From assembly GCF_000471625.1 (NCBI RefSeq), contig NZ_AUSW01000017.1:35472-99471 (forward strand): a DNA stretch of 64,000 bases, in the 5' to 3' direction. The position numbers were made by a program, and so were the translations under genes. Source of the DNA: Psychrobacter aquaticus CMS 56 (GTDB taxonomy: Bacteria; Pseudomonadota; Gammaproteobacteria; Pseudomonadales; Moraxellaceae). A model generated the notes under the pieces. The model was not told where the DNA came from and ran no database searches. It was given only the letters and a program-made list of their open reading frames with translations. Shown here piece after piece: positions 10,353-19,231 of the stretch. Position 1 is the stretch's first letter. Each line of letters opens with the position of its first letter.

Positions 10353-10922
10353 TTACTCAACTATTTCAATAGCAGTGCCTACCTTCACTACTGCCATAAT
10401 CTCATCCATCTCGCTATTGGTGACCGCAATACAACCATCTGTCCAATTACGACGTTGATTAATCCAAGCCAAATGACCAAAGCCATTCATCTGTCCATGA
10501 ATCATGATATTACCACCCGGATTGATGCCTAATGATTGTGCCTTTGCTTTATCAGTAGCATTGGGATAACTGATATGAATGGAGCGATGGGCAATAGAAT
10601 TTTCGTTTTTATAATCTAACGTATAGTTTCCTACTGGCGTACGCTCATCGCCTTCTTGCTGCTTATGCCCAATAGGATTATCGCCTAACGCAATATGATA
10701 AGTTTTAACAACCTCGCCTTGACTTAATAACTTCAACACACGTTCTGATTTATCAACGAAAACTTTATCGATAATGACCGTATTAGGAATGGGAGATTTG
10801 GTATTTGAGGCATTTTTGATGTAAGCAATGGCGCTTGCGCTAACAATAGTCGCAAGGCTCAGTCCTATCACAATGAGAAACCAGCTTGAGTATTTACGAG
10901 ACTCTATACGAAAAAATGACAT
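10353..10922 (-). CDS. L,D-transpeptidase (YkuD domain), membrane-anchored
   Basis: A 189-residue envelope protein with one N-terminal membrane segment (about residues 14-33) and a periplasmic YkuD domain. The catalytic motif is complete: HGQMNG, then WTDGCIAVTN with the nucleophilic cysteine at about residue 164. YkuD enzymes form 3-3 peptidoglycan cross-links or attach proteins to peptidoglycan; this short form without LysM or other binding domains resembles the small ErfK/YafK-like members. A preceding strand-rich part (VDKSERVLKLLSQGEVVKTY) is typical of the fold. The start at 10922 has AAGGAG. The next gene upstream on this strand, the SDR gene, is about 115 bp away and unrelated. Confidence 0.88.
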   Translation of the reverse strand: MSFFRIESRKYSSWFLIVIGLSLATIVSASAIAYIKNASNTKSPIPNTVIIDKVFVDKSERVLKLLSQGEVVKTYHIALGDNPIGHKQQEGDERTPVGNYTLDYKNENSIAHRSIHISYPNATDKAKAQSLGINPGGNIMIHGQMNGFGHLAWINQRRNWTDGCIAVTNSEMDEIMAVVKVGTAIEIVE

Positions 10923-11036
10923 AGGCTTTGCTCCTTATAACTCATACTTAATAGCAAGGAATCATAATATAGCAAAGCACTATGTCAATCTTTGTGCAGA
11001 ATTAATGAATAAAGCGCTAAGGACACTTAAAAGCAC

Positions 11037-11816
11037 TTATACCATACGAATCGCCCCATCTAGACGAATGACTTCACCATTTAAGTACGCATTATCAATA
11101 ATATGAGTGACCAGTTTGGCAAACTCATTTGGATTGCCCAAACGTTTTGGATAAGGCACACCAGCCTCCAACTGCTCGCGCGCTTTTTCGGGAATACTTT
11201 GCATCATTGGCGTCGCAAAGACTCCAGGAGCAATGGTCATGACACGAATACCATGACGCGCCAACTCACGAGCCAGCGGCAAAGTCAAACCGACCACACC
11301 CGCTTTCGACGACGCATAACTGGCTTGTCCTACTTGACCGTCAAAGGCCGCGATAGAGGCTGTATTGATAATGACACCTTGATCGATATTTTTCTCATCA
11401 CTGCCATCATGAGCCACACGCTTGGCAATACTGGCCGCGACCAAACGCGCAACATTAAAAGAACCCACAAGATTGATATTGACGCCGCGACTAAAGGACT
11501 CAAGATCGGCTGGATTGTTGTCACGATCTAGCAGCTTTTGTACCACTGCGATACCCGCACAATTAATCGAACCTTGCAGACCGCCAAACGCTTTTTCTGC
11601 CATATCGACAGCCGCTTGTACTTCATCACCACTGGTTACATCACAGCGTACAAAACGTGCGTTATCACCCAACTCATCGACCAATGCTTGTCCGGCAGAT
11701 TCATTGAGATCAGCGATGACGACATTACCACCTTGAGCGACGATAGCGCGAACCACTGATTCACCCAATCCAGATGCACCGCCCGTGACCAAAAAGCTGT
11801 TTTCTTTAATTTGCAT
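11037..11816 (-). CDS. Short-chain dehydrogenase, 3-hydroxyacyl-CoA dehydrogenase type II-like
   Basis: A 259-residue NAD(P)-dependent oxidoreductase of the classical SDR family. It has the nucleotide-binding TGGASGLG near the N-terminus, the NCAG motif (here INCAGIA) and the catalytic triad S154, Y167, K171 in TASIAAFDGQVGQASYASSK. An acidic residue (IADLNES) after the second strand favours NAD. The overall pattern, including the insert around residues 90-110 and the C-terminus GEVIRLDGAIRM, resembles type II 3-hydroxyacyl-CoA dehydrogenases used in fatty-acid or branched-chain degradation. It lies about 100 bp downstream of an acyl-CoA synthetase gene on the same strand, so a joint role in acyl-CoA catabolism is plausible. 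Ribosome binding site AAGGAA. Confidence 0.88.
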   Translation of the reverse strand: MQIKENSFLVTGGASGLGESVVRAIVAQGGNVVIADLNESAGQALVDELGDNARFVRCDVTSGDEVQAAVDMAEKAFGGLQGSINCAGIAVVQKLLDRDNNPADLESFSRGVNINLVGSFNVARLVAASIAKRVAHDGSDEKNIDQGVIINTASIAAFDGQVGQASYASSKAGVVGLTLPLARELARHGIRVMTIAPGVFATPMMQSIPEKAREQLEAGVPYPKRLGNPNEFAKLVTHIIDNAYLNGEVIRLDGAIRMV

Positions 11817-11918
11817 GATGATTCCTTTATATAGCTATTTTTATTCAATGTTTTCATTCAATATTTTTATTGAGAAAAATGCATCCTAGTATAATGCCTT
11901 GTTTTAAACCGACTACAT

Positions 11919-13646
11919 TTAAGCCACCGACAAGCTACGTAATAAAAAGCGCTGAATCTTACCACTGGGCGTCTTTGGTAGCGCGGCCACAAACTCAACT
12001 TCACGTGGGTATGCATGAGTTGATAAACGCTTACGTACCAATTCTTGGATTTGCTTGGCAATCTCTTCAGTCCCTTCGATGCCGTCTTTTAGCACCACAT
12101 ACGATTTGATGGTATGACCACGCACCTCGTCTGGCACACCAACGGCGGCTGATTCTGCAACCGCTTCGTGTTCTAGCACGGTGTTTTCAACATCGGTTGG
12201 CCCCACGCGATAACCTGCAGTGATAATAATGTCATCATCTCGTCCTGAAAACCAATAACTGCCATCGCTATGGCGCTCGACCACATCACCTGTCAGATAG
12301 TAATCATCAGCGAACGCTTGCTTTTCATTCCAGCTATAGCCACGAAAATAAAACGCTGGCGACTGACTGACCACGACTGCCAATTGCCCTTGCTCGCCAT
12401 CAGGCAACACGTTCATGTCATCGTCCAATACGACAAGGGTGTGCCCCGGTAATGCCATACCCATAGAGCCGACTGGACATTCATGTGTCAACGCATGATG
12501 CTCACAGCAGGTCATGCCCGTCTCTGTCTGACCATACTGATCACAAACCTTACAATTTAAATAGGTTTCGACCCAATTGACCACTTCAGTATTTAACGTC
12601 TCCCCTGCTGAATTGGCACAGCGTAAAAATAGTTTACTGCTGTCATTAGCATCGTCATTAACGTTGTCAAACACCCCGCTGGATTTCATCATACGAAATG
12701 CCGTTGGTGAAGAAGCCAAATTGCTAATCTTGTGACGTATCATAAAGTCGCGAGTGTTGGCAGCATCAAAGCCAGCTTCATTAAAATACGTGGTAATGCC
12801 TAATAATAATGGTCCTGTGATGGCGTAATACAATCCATACGCCCAGCCCGGATCTGCCATATTCCAATAGTGATCGTCTTTGCGTAGATCGATGGCATAG
12901 TGCATATATAGATAAAAAGCGGATAGCGCTGATAACGGTACGCTGACCCCTTTAGATTTACCAACCGTACCTGAGGTAAACATCTGCAAAAATGGCGCAG
13001 CGGTATCTAATATCACAGGCTCTATTGTTTGCGGCTGCGTCGCCAATGACTTGCTATAGTTGTCGTCACCCCACGTCTGAGCGTCCGCGACACTGCCAAC
13101 CAGTACCATCTTGGTTTGCTCGGCCAAATTTTCAAATTTTCCGCGATTCTCCTGATTGGTAAAGACCACTTTGGTGCCTGCTTTGTCCATTCGGTACTTA
13201 ATAGAATCGTAACCAAAAGCGGTAAATAACGGTTGATAGACTGCTCCAATCCGCCATGTGGCCAATACAATGGTCAGTAGCTCTGGCGTGCGCGGTAGCA
13301 TGGTCGCCACTTGATCGCCTATCTGTACACCATAAGACTGCAATAAATTGGCAACTTGGGCGCTCGCGTTATCAAGCTCCGCAAATGTCATTTGCGTCAC
13401 ATTACCCGCCGTGTCTTCGTGCACCAGCGCGATAGTATCGCCACGACCGTCACGCACATGGCGACCGCAGCACGCCATATAGGCATTCAAACGATCGTCT
13501 ATATGCTCACCAAATATTTCCGTCAACAATGTATTCATATCGAAGTTATCATAATAATCACGATAATTCGTTGGTGCATTTTTAGGACTGGTATCCGTGT
13601 CTAACGATGAAGGGCTTAAAGAAGCACTTGGAGAGGAGATATTCAT
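11919..13646 (-). CDS. AMP-forming acyl-CoA synthetase
   Basis: Activates a carboxylic acid to its CoA ester via an acyl-adenylate. The 575 residues show the ANL-superfamily motifs in order: P-loop-like FTSGTVGKSKGVSVP near residue 230, the DQYGQTETG motif near 370, the YLTGDV and FSGRDDDIIITAGYRVGP hinge region, and the C-terminal catalytic lysine in KTPSGKIQRF. It resembles acetyl/propionyl- and medium-chain acyl-CoA synthetases; chain length cannot be decided from the sequence. The first 30 residues are Ser/Thr/Pro-rich. It is transcribed towards the SDR dehydrogenase gene, probably in one unit. Start 13646 has AAGGA. The divergent gene on the other side is an iron ABC permease. Confidence 0.9.
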   Translation of the reverse strand: MNISSPSASLSPSSLDTDTSPKNAPTNYRDYYDNFDMNTLLTEIFGEHIDDRLNAYMACCGRHVRDGRGDTIALVHEDTAGNVTQMTFAELDNASAQVANLLQSYGVQIGDQVATMLPRTPELLTIVLATWRIGAVYQPLFTAFGYDSIKYRMDKAGTKVVFTNQENRGKFENLAEQTKMVLVGSVADAQTWGDDNYSKSLATQPQTIEPVILDTAAPFLQMFTSGTVGKSKGVSVPLSALSAFYLYMHYAIDLRKDDHYWNMADPGWAYGLYYAITGPLLLGITTYFNEAGFDAANTRDFMIRHKISNLASSPTAFRMMKSSGVFDNVNDDANDSSKLFLRCANSAGETLNTEVVNWVETYLNCKVCDQYGQTETGMTCCEHHALTHECPVGSMGMALPGHTLVVLDDDMNVLPDGEQGQLAVVVSQSPAFYFRGYSWNEKQAFADDYYLTGDVVERHSDGSYWFSGRDDDIIITAGYRVGPTDVENTVLEHEAVAESAAVGVPDEVRGHTIKSYVVLKDGIEGTEEIAKQIQELVRKRLSTHAYPREVEFVAALPKTPSGKIQRFLLRSLSVA

Positions 13647-14084
13647 AAGCTAATCCTTTAGCAATAGCAGGTCACTGGTAAAATGGTTTAAATAATTGCC
13701 AGACGGTCACATCCTATAGGCCGTTGTGCAATCGTATTTAACATGATCTATTAGTAACGCATTTTTATATTTATTTCAATACATAACGTATCATTTATAA
13801 AAAATCCCGTCCAGACAATTATATGATATCAAAGCTCGACAAAATTCTTTACCGCTTTATGTTTCTTACCGCACTATATGATTCGAATTCTCAGATGACC
13901 TTTAATTGGTTAATATTCATCCAGACTAAGTGGAACATAATTCCTGTTACTTTTTCAATTTTAAAGTAATTGGTTTTAATGAGAAAACTTAGTATTTAAT
14001 TGCGAATATTTATCATTACCATTATAATCCTCAATTCAAATTTCAAGCGAACACAATAGGGTTGTTTAATATGGCTCTAACCCT
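13647..14084. other. Divergent intergenic region, acyl-CoA synthetase / iron ABC cassette
   Basis: 438 bp, AT-rich. The right end contains the Fur-like site described separately. I saw no ORF, terminator or insertion-sequence end in it. Confidence 0.4.
14004..14029 (+). promoter_or_regulatory. Fur-like site upstream of the iron ABC cassette
   Basis: The segment reads as four consecutive hexamers AATATT-TATCAT-TACCAT-TATAAT. This resembles the GATAAT hexamer array bound by Fur, with the inverted last unit. It lies about 55 bp before the first gene of an iron-type ABC transporter, which makes the reading sensible, but several positions deviate from the consensus. Confidence 0.4.
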
Positions 14085-15134
14085 ATGGATTATAAAATGA
14101 CCCAATCAGTCAGCGAGCGTATCATTCGTGAGCAACGAAAAATCGAGAACAAGCGCCGCCTAGTGTTGTTGGCGTTTGCGGTAGCGTGCTTAGTGGGGCT
14201 GATTTTGGATGTGATGACAGGCCCTTCGATGTTACCTATAAGGGATGTGATTGAGGCATTATTACGCCTAACAGGTGTGGAAGATACCACCCATACCATT
14301 GTTTATGATCTACGCTTGCCCGTTGCCTTGATGGCGTTAGTGGTCGGTGCATCGCTTGGGGCAGGCGGTGCTGAAATGCAAACCTTATTAAATAATCCCA
14401 TGGCAAGCCCATATACCTTGGGTCTTGCAGCAGCGGCAGGGTTTGGGGCGTCGCTCGTGATTGCGTTTGGTGGGTTTGGTTTACCTATACAGTATGCCGT
14501 ACCGATCGGTGCATTTGTCATGACCATGCTAGCCTCAGCGGTGTTGTTTTTATTCGCTTCTCTAAAGCAATTTGCCGCCGCCACTTTGATACTGGTGGGC
14601 ATTGCCCTTTTGTTTATTTTTCAATCGCTGTTATCGTTGGTGCAATTTATCGCATCGCCTGAAGTGTCTCAGCAAGTTCTATTTTGGTTATTTGGTAACC
14701 TTAACAAAGCCACGTGGACCAATATTGCGGTGGTTGCTGTGGTCAGTACGGTTTGCATTACCTTATTGATGCGAGATGGCTGGCAATTAACGGCTTTACG
14801 TCTCGGGGAGGAGAGAGCCGCCGCCCTTGGCGTCAATTTAACAAGATTACGTATTAGAACGCTAATTTTGGTCGCTATGATGACGGCAACGGCGATTAGT
14901 TTTGTTGGAGTCATTGGGTTTATCGGCTTGGTTGCCCCGCATGTTGCCCGCCTATTGGTGGGAGAAGACCAACGCTATTTTTTACCAGCAACCATGCTCG
15001 CTGGAGCGGCTTTTTTATCATTTTCATCGGTATTATCAAAAGTTATTATTCCAGGGGCATTGTTCCCTGTAGGGATTGTGACCTCATTTGTGGGCGTGCC
15101 CTTTTTGTTTTGGATTATTTGGAGTAAGCGGTGA
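14085..15134 (+). CDS. FecCD-family iron/haem ABC transporter permease
   Basis: Inner-membrane permease subunit of a siderophore, haem or cobalamin importer. The 349 residues give about nine to ten membrane helices. Family signatures include GASLGAGGAEMQTLLNNPMA, the LGVNLTRLRIRTL coupling region and GFIGLVAPHVARLLVGEDQR. The basic N-terminus (about 30 residues) is cytoplasmic. The ATG at 14085 is used; an alternative ATG four codons later (14097) is equally possible because neither has a strong ribosome binding site. The stop overlaps the GTG start of the binding-protein gene by 4 bp. Order permease, binding protein, ATPase. No TonB-dependent receptor gene is adjacent. Confidence 0.9.
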   Translation: MDYKMTQSVSERIIREQRKIENKRRLVLLAFAVACLVGLILDVMTGPSMLPIRDVIEALLRLTGVEDTTHTIVYDLRLPVALMALVVGASLGAGGAEMQTLLNNPMASPYTLGLAAAAGFGASLVIAFGGFGLPIQYAVPIGAFVMTMLASAVLFLFASLKQFAAATLILVGIALLFIFQSLLSLVQFIASPEVSQQVLFWLFGNLNKATWTNIAVVAVVSTVCITLLMRDGWQLTALRLGEERAAALGVNLTRLRIRTLILVAMMTATAISFVGVIGFIGLVAPHVARLLVGEDQRYFLPATMLAGAAFLSFSSVLSKVIIPGALFPVGIVTSFVGVPFLFWIIWSKR

Positions 15135-16375
15135 GACAATTTATTCGTGCCACGTTGGCGACAGCAGTATTAATGACAGCGATGAGTGCACAAGCTGAAA
15201 TCAAGACAATTCATGATGTACTAGGGCGTGACGTTAAAGTCGATGTGCCTGCCAAACGGGTGGTGTTAGGGTTTTATTATCCTGATTATATTGCGGCAAC
15301 GGGGGCAGATAGTTTTGGGCAAGTGGTGGGTATTTCTCGGGAGTTTTGGGAAAAATTCAATCCGGGTAGCTGGGAATTATATAGTAAAAAATTACCCAAT
15401 TTACAGGGCATTGGCGATATTGGCAATATCGATAGAGGCACGTTCTCGCTTGAAAAAACTTTGGCAATGAAACCTGATGTGGTGATATTGGCAAAGCAGC
15501 AGTACGATACGCTAAAAGCCGAAATGCCTCGTTTTGAGGCGGCAAACATCCCTGTGGTGGTGGTCGATTATAACGACCAGAGTGTCAAAAGGCATACCGA
15601 AAGCACCAAAATTTTTGGGCAAATCGCAGGGACAGAACAACGGGCTAACCAAGTCGCCCAAGAGTATGCCGATGGGATTACCGATATCCAAAAGCGGGTT
15701 CAAGCCGCTGAGTCAGCAAAGCCAAAAATTTATGTTGAATTTGGTGATAAAGGACCAAAAGAGCACAGCTTTACGTTTGGCAAAAATATGTGGGGTGCGA
15801 TTGCCGATACGGTGGGCGGTGATAATATCAGTAAACCGTTTGTCGAAAATTGGGGGCCTATTAACCCTGAGCAACTACTGGTGAGTAAACCTGACGTTAT
15901 TATGATCTCAGGTACAGAAGTTGGTATGAAACAAACTGATGCGATGGCAATGGGCATTGATGTTAGTGCCAATGAAGCCCAGCGCCGGCTCAAAGGCTTT
16001 ACCACACGTAACGGTTGGGAAAATCTACCGGCGGTAAAAAATAACCGTGTGTATGGCATTTATCATACGGCTTCTCGCTCGTTGTCTGATTTGGCATCGG
16101 CTCAGTTTATGGCAAAGGCTCTCTATCCTGAAGCCTTTACTGATATAGATCCTGAAAAAACCTACATGAATTTTCATGAAAAATACTTGCCAGTTAAGCC
16201 GAGCGGCACGTTTTTTATTCAGCTAGGCTGTGGCGCAAGTATTTGTAAAAACACTGCATCAACGACAGTCACAGCGCCCGACATAGCTGACACAGAACTG
16301 ACCACCGCTACGCCGCCTCAAACAATGTCATGGTGGGATAAGATGGTTAATTGGCTGGGTAACCTGTTTGCTTAA
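15131..16375 (+). CDS. Periplasmic iron/siderophore-type substrate-binding protein
   Basis: A 414-residue solute-binding protein of the FecB/BtuF fold. It has a Sec signal peptide ending AQA at about residue 23, then the paired Rossmann lobes with the typical opening IHDVLGRDVKVDVPAKRVV and the segment KPDVVILAKQQYD. Translation probably starts at the GTG at 15131, overlapping the permease stop (coupled). The C-terminus is unusual. After the fold ends near residue 365 there is a Thr/Ala-rich linker with two cysteines (LGCGASIC) and a Trp-rich amphipathic tail (MSWWDKMVNWLGNLFA), which could attach the protein to the membrane. The substrate cannot be told from sequence; iron chelate is inferred from the permease class and the Fur-like site. 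Confidence 0.86.
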   Translation: MRQFIRATLATAVLMTAMSAQAEIKTIHDVLGRDVKVDVPAKRVVLGFYYPDYIAATGADSFGQVVGISREFWEKFNPGSWELYSKKLPNLQGIGDIGNIDRGTFSLEKTLAMKPDVVILAKQQYDTLKAEMPRFEAANIPVVVVDYNDQSVKRHTESTKIFGQIAGTEQRANQVAQEYADGITDIQKRVQAAESAKPKIYVEFGDKGPKEHSFTFGKNMWGAIADTVGGDNISKPFVENWGPINPEQLLVSKPDVIMISGTEVGMKQTDAMAMGIDVSANEAQRRLKGFTTRNGWENLPAVKNNRVYGIYHTASRSLSDLASAQFMAKALYPEAFTDIDPEKTYMNFHEKYLPVKPSGTFFIQLGCGASICKNTASTTVTAPDIADTELTTATPPQTMSWWDKMVNWLGNLFA

Positions 16376-16406
16376 TTTTTGCTATTAACTTTATAAAGAT
16401 ATCATA

Positions 16407-17174
16407 ATGCTTGAACTTGATCATTTAACCGTACAGCGTGGCTCGCTCACTGTTGCCCAAAATATCAATGCCCAGTTCCACTCAGGCAAAATATACACGC
16501 TGCTTGGGGCAAATGGCGCAGGAAAATCAAGCTTATTAAAGGCGATTTTTGGTGAATTGGCATTTTTGGGCAATGTCCGCTATCGAGACACCGTGCAACG
16601 TAAAGCCCATCTGATGGCATGGCGTAAGCCCATCGCTTATATGCCCCAAGATAGCCATACCGATGCCGAGCTTAACACGCTTGAGGTAGTGCTATTGGGG
16701 CGTATGGACGCGCTGGGTCGGCATATTAGCGATGACTTGATGCGTGAGGCAATTGACCTGATGGCACAATTAAATATTGCTGAACTGGCACATCGTCCTA
16801 TCGGTGCATTAAGTGGAGGACAACGTCAGCTTGCCATGTTTGCCCAAGCCTTGCTACGTCGTCCCAAAATTTTATTACTTGATGAGCCTGTATCGGCACT
16901 AGACATGGCACATCAAATCAATTTATTACAAAAGGTGAGACATTATACTCAAGAACATCAACTTATTTGCTTGATGGTATTGCATGATTTAAGCCTTGCC
17001 GCTCAATTTTCTGATGAATTATTGCTGTTGGCAGATGGTAAAATCCAAGCACAAGGCACGCCTAAAACAGTGCTACAGCCTCAAATTTTACGTCAAGTGT
17101 ATCAAGTGGACATCGAGATTTTGACCAGTAGCCGAGGGTTGCCTGTTGTACATCCTTACCGGAAAATCGATTAA
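16407..17174 (+). CDS. Iron-type ABC transporter ATP-binding protein (FecE-like)
   Basis: ATPase of the importer encoded by the two preceding genes. In its 255 residues are Walker A GANGAGKSSL near residue 35, the Q-loop MPQDS, signature LSGGQRQLAMFAQALLRRP, Walker B ILLLDEPVSALD and the switch histidine in VLHDLSLAA. Length and motif spacing fit the FecE/FhuC class. It follows the binding-protein gene by 31 bp with a GATATC-type weak ribosome binding site, completing a three-gene operon. The next gene is on the opposite strand and ends 26 bp away. Confidence 0.93.
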   Translation: MLELDHLTVQRGSLTVAQNINAQFHSGKIYTLLGANGAGKSSLLKAIFGELAFLGNVRYRDTVQRKAHLMAWRKPIAYMPQDSHTDAELNTLEVVLLGRMDALGRHISDDLMREAIDLMAQLNIAELAHRPIGALSGGQRQLAMFAQALLRRPKILLLDEPVSALDMAHQINLLQKVRHYTQEHQLICLMVLHDLSLAAQFSDELLLLADGKIQAQGTPKTVLQPQILRQVYQVDIEILTSSRGLPVVHPYRKID

Positions 17175-17199
17175 ATTATTGATCATTGTTAATGCAATT

Positions 17200-18069
17200 T
17201 TAATCAGTTTTCTTCTCAGGAAAGCTACTAACCACCCCTGCCAAAATCACTGCCACAATACCTAAAATCTCTAAGGAGCCGATGGTTTCGCCTACAAATA
17301 CCACCCCATAAATTGATGCAAATACCACGGTCAAATAAGACAACGCCGCCACCGTAAATTTTTGTCCCACATGATATGCATGGGTCATTGCAAGTTGTGC
17401 CAACAATCCTGCGCCACCAATACCAGCTATATAAGGCAAGATTTCTGGCGTCAGACGATGCCACCCTACCCACGTTGCCACCACTGCCGAAATTACCGCC
17501 GCCACCGCCGAAAAGTAAAACACAATCCGCCACGCAGGTTCGCCCATCAGCGACAACGCCCGCACTTGTAATAGGGCAAAAGCGGTAAAAATGCCGCCAC
17601 TCAGCGTAATCAAGGTTTGAATTAACCTATCTGACTCAAAGGCAGGTTTCAACATCAAACAAATACCGCCCAAGCCCATTAACAGGGCTATCCATGTTTT
17701 TAACGAAGGCGTTTCTTTTAGCCAGACAATGGATAAAATTGCAATGAATACGACTGAAGTATAGTTAAGGGTCACTGAGGTTGCCAGAGGTAGCTGACTT
17801 AACCCATAAAAAGCCAGTAATAAAGCGGTTGTTCCTGCGACGCTACGCTTCATGTGTCCCCAAAAAAATGGGGTTTTAAGGGTTTGACGACGCACGAGCG
17901 TCCCACAAAAAATTATCAAGGCAGGCAAAACCGAGCGCCAAAACGCCAACTCGTAAGGATTCATATCAAGCTGTGTGCCAGCATTTTTTACCAAAATGCT
18001 CATTAAGGCAAATAAAAATGCCGCCACAATCATCCATGCTGAACCTAACGCATATTTTGCTTTTATCAT
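17200..18069 (-). CDS. EamA/DMT-family transporter
   Basis: A 289-residue membrane protein with ten predicted helices made of two EamA repeats, the layout of drug/metabolite exporters. The start chosen is the ATG at 18069 (MIKAKYALGSAW). The frame is open another 74 codons upstream to 18291, but that extension is not EamA-like and carries a transposase-tail motif, so it is read as a separate remnant. The first repeat begins with GSAWMIVAAFLFALMSILVK and the second contains the conserved acidic/proline loop before FASIYGVVFVGE. No clear ribosome binding site precedes 18069, which leaves a fused or alternative start possible. The substrate is unknown. Confidence 0.85.
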   Translation of the reverse strand: MIKAKYALGSAWMIVAAFLFALMSILVKNAGTQLDMNPYELAFWRSVLPALIIFCGTLVRRQTLKTPFFWGHMKRSVAGTTALLLAFYGLSQLPLATSVTLNYTSVVFIAILSIVWLKETPSLKTWIALLMGLGGICLMLKPAFESDRLIQTLITLSGGIFTAFALLQVRALSLMGEPAWRIVFYFSAVAAVISAVVATWVGWHRLTPEILPYIAGIGGAGLLAQLAMTHAYHVGQKFTVAALSYLTVVFASIYGVVFVGETIGSLEILGIVAVILAGVVSSFPEKKTD

Positions 18070-18204
18070 TGTCAATTTATCAAATGGTGAAAAAACGCTA
18101 TTGTAGCATTCTGCCTCCCTGTAATAGCGACCTGTGCTATCAATCACGGACAAAAACACTTGGTAGATTATGTCCGGTAGCCTGACGGTAAAAGTTTTGA
18201 AATA

Positions 18205-18291
18205 CCTGAGTAAATAACTTAAATCCCAACCCTTTGGTATTGTTTGACGGTTGTAAAAAACTTCAATATATCTGATTGAGTCATCAAACAT
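18205..18291 (-). pseudogene. Remnant of an IS3-family transposase C-terminus
   Basis: Translating the minus strand from 18291 gives DDSIRYIEVFYNRQ followed by a short divergent tail. The core YIEVFYNRQ preceded by an S-I-x pattern is highly characteristic of the end of IS3-family OrfB integrases. The rest of the transposase is absent. The frame runs on without a stop into the EamA gene, so an old insertion and deletion probably left this tail just upstream. Three imperfect direct repeats (TAAGTGGT-, TAGCGGT-, TAAGTGGT-type) at 18301-18341 may be derived from an element end. Confidence 0.55.
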
Positions 18292-18818
18292 GCTCCAATA
18301 TAAGTGGTTTCATTATAGCGGTCTATTTTAAGTGGTCTATTAATAAGTTCTAAGGGCGAAATAGTTGGTTCCGTTGAGGTATACATCAATAGAACCAGTG
18401 AAAACTGACTTCCTATATCCAAAGTTACTTACCATAACGTTTAGTATAGGATTACATATTCGGTGCGCTATACAGGCATTGAACAGCTTATGATAAATAT
18501 GTACTTAACGACGATAAAATCGATATCCTGAGTCATTATGATCAAACTGTCTGATTAGTGCCCTTCATGTTAATTTCTACAGTTTATTCAGCATAGCTCA
18601 TCGTCTAACATCCCCACCGAAAAAAAGAATTATATCTAGGACATATTCCCAATTTTAAAATTGGGAATAAAAATAATATAAATTACAGTAAAACGAGATA
18701 AACAGTATAAATAATATTGAACTATTAATCAGACATTCAGACGTTCTTGGCCCATCTATACATTATCGTTTGGATTGAGAACATACCTTGGATAGCATTT
18801 TTCTGAGATAAAGTTTTA
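18292..18818. other. Gene-poor interval beside the transposase remnant
   Basis: With the remnant, this is a 749-bp gap between annotated genes. It contains the direct repeats at 18301-18341 and the perfect palindrome at 18645-18668. No ORF with a convincing start or similarity was found; short open frames here look random. Confidence 0.45.
18645..18668. repeat. 24-bp perfect palindrome
   Basis: ATTCCCAATTTT followed immediately by its reverse complement AAAATTGGGAAT. There is no loop and no T run on either side, so it is not a typical terminator. It may be an operator or a relic of a mobile element end. Confidence 0.6.
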
Positions 18819-19181
18819 TTATTTTTTATGATAAACCCCGCTGCCGTTCTCTACTTCCACACATATTTGCAAGGCAACTCGTTCGGATTGTTTCTCACTT
18901 AACTCCACTTCTATGGTTGTGATTAACAGTTCTGCCAGCTGATTACGAATGTCCAAACTACGGCCTGTCATTATTTTTAGATTTGCATAAATAAAGCCGT
19001 TTGTTTGCTCGTCATCTTCAAGGCCCACTAAAAACGTATCGATAGGTATCATACGGGCTTTAATATCTGTTGGCTTACCAAAATGCCCACTATCCCAAAG
19101 CACCTTATTCAAAGATTTAAGTAATGATTCTTTATGAGTAATGCTGACATTAGGTGTCGCTTGAATGGTTAAATGTGGCAT
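18819..19181 (-). CDS. 5-carboxymethyl-2-hydroxymuconate isomerase-like tautomerase
   Basis: A 120-residue tautomerase-superfamily protein. It starts MPHLTIQ, so after removal of the initiator methionine the N-terminal proline would be the catalytic base of the family. The size and the segments DIKARMIPIDTFLVG and ANLKIMTGRS match the CHMI (HpaF/HpcD) group, which isomerises an intermediate of homoprotocatechuate degradation. No other hpa genes are nearby, so the real substrate may differ. The ribosome binding site is AAGGA. It lies 72 bp beyond the stop of the EamA gene at 19232-20110 on the same strand and may be co-transcribed with it. Confidence 0.75.
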   Translation of the reverse strand: MPHLTIQATPNVSITHKESLLKSLNKVLWDSGHFGKPTDIKARMIPIDTFLVGLEDDEQTNGFIYANLKIMTGRSLDIRNQLAELLITTIEVELSEKQSERVALQICVEVENGSGVYHKK

Positions 19182-19231
19182 AAATATATCCTTTTGAGTA
19201 TGAGTGAGAAGTGCGTCTAAAAAAATATAAC

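Noticed and set aside
18070..18291. 74-residue extension of the EamA transporter
   Set aside because: It contains an IS3 transposase end motif and no EamA features; the transporter is complete from 18069.
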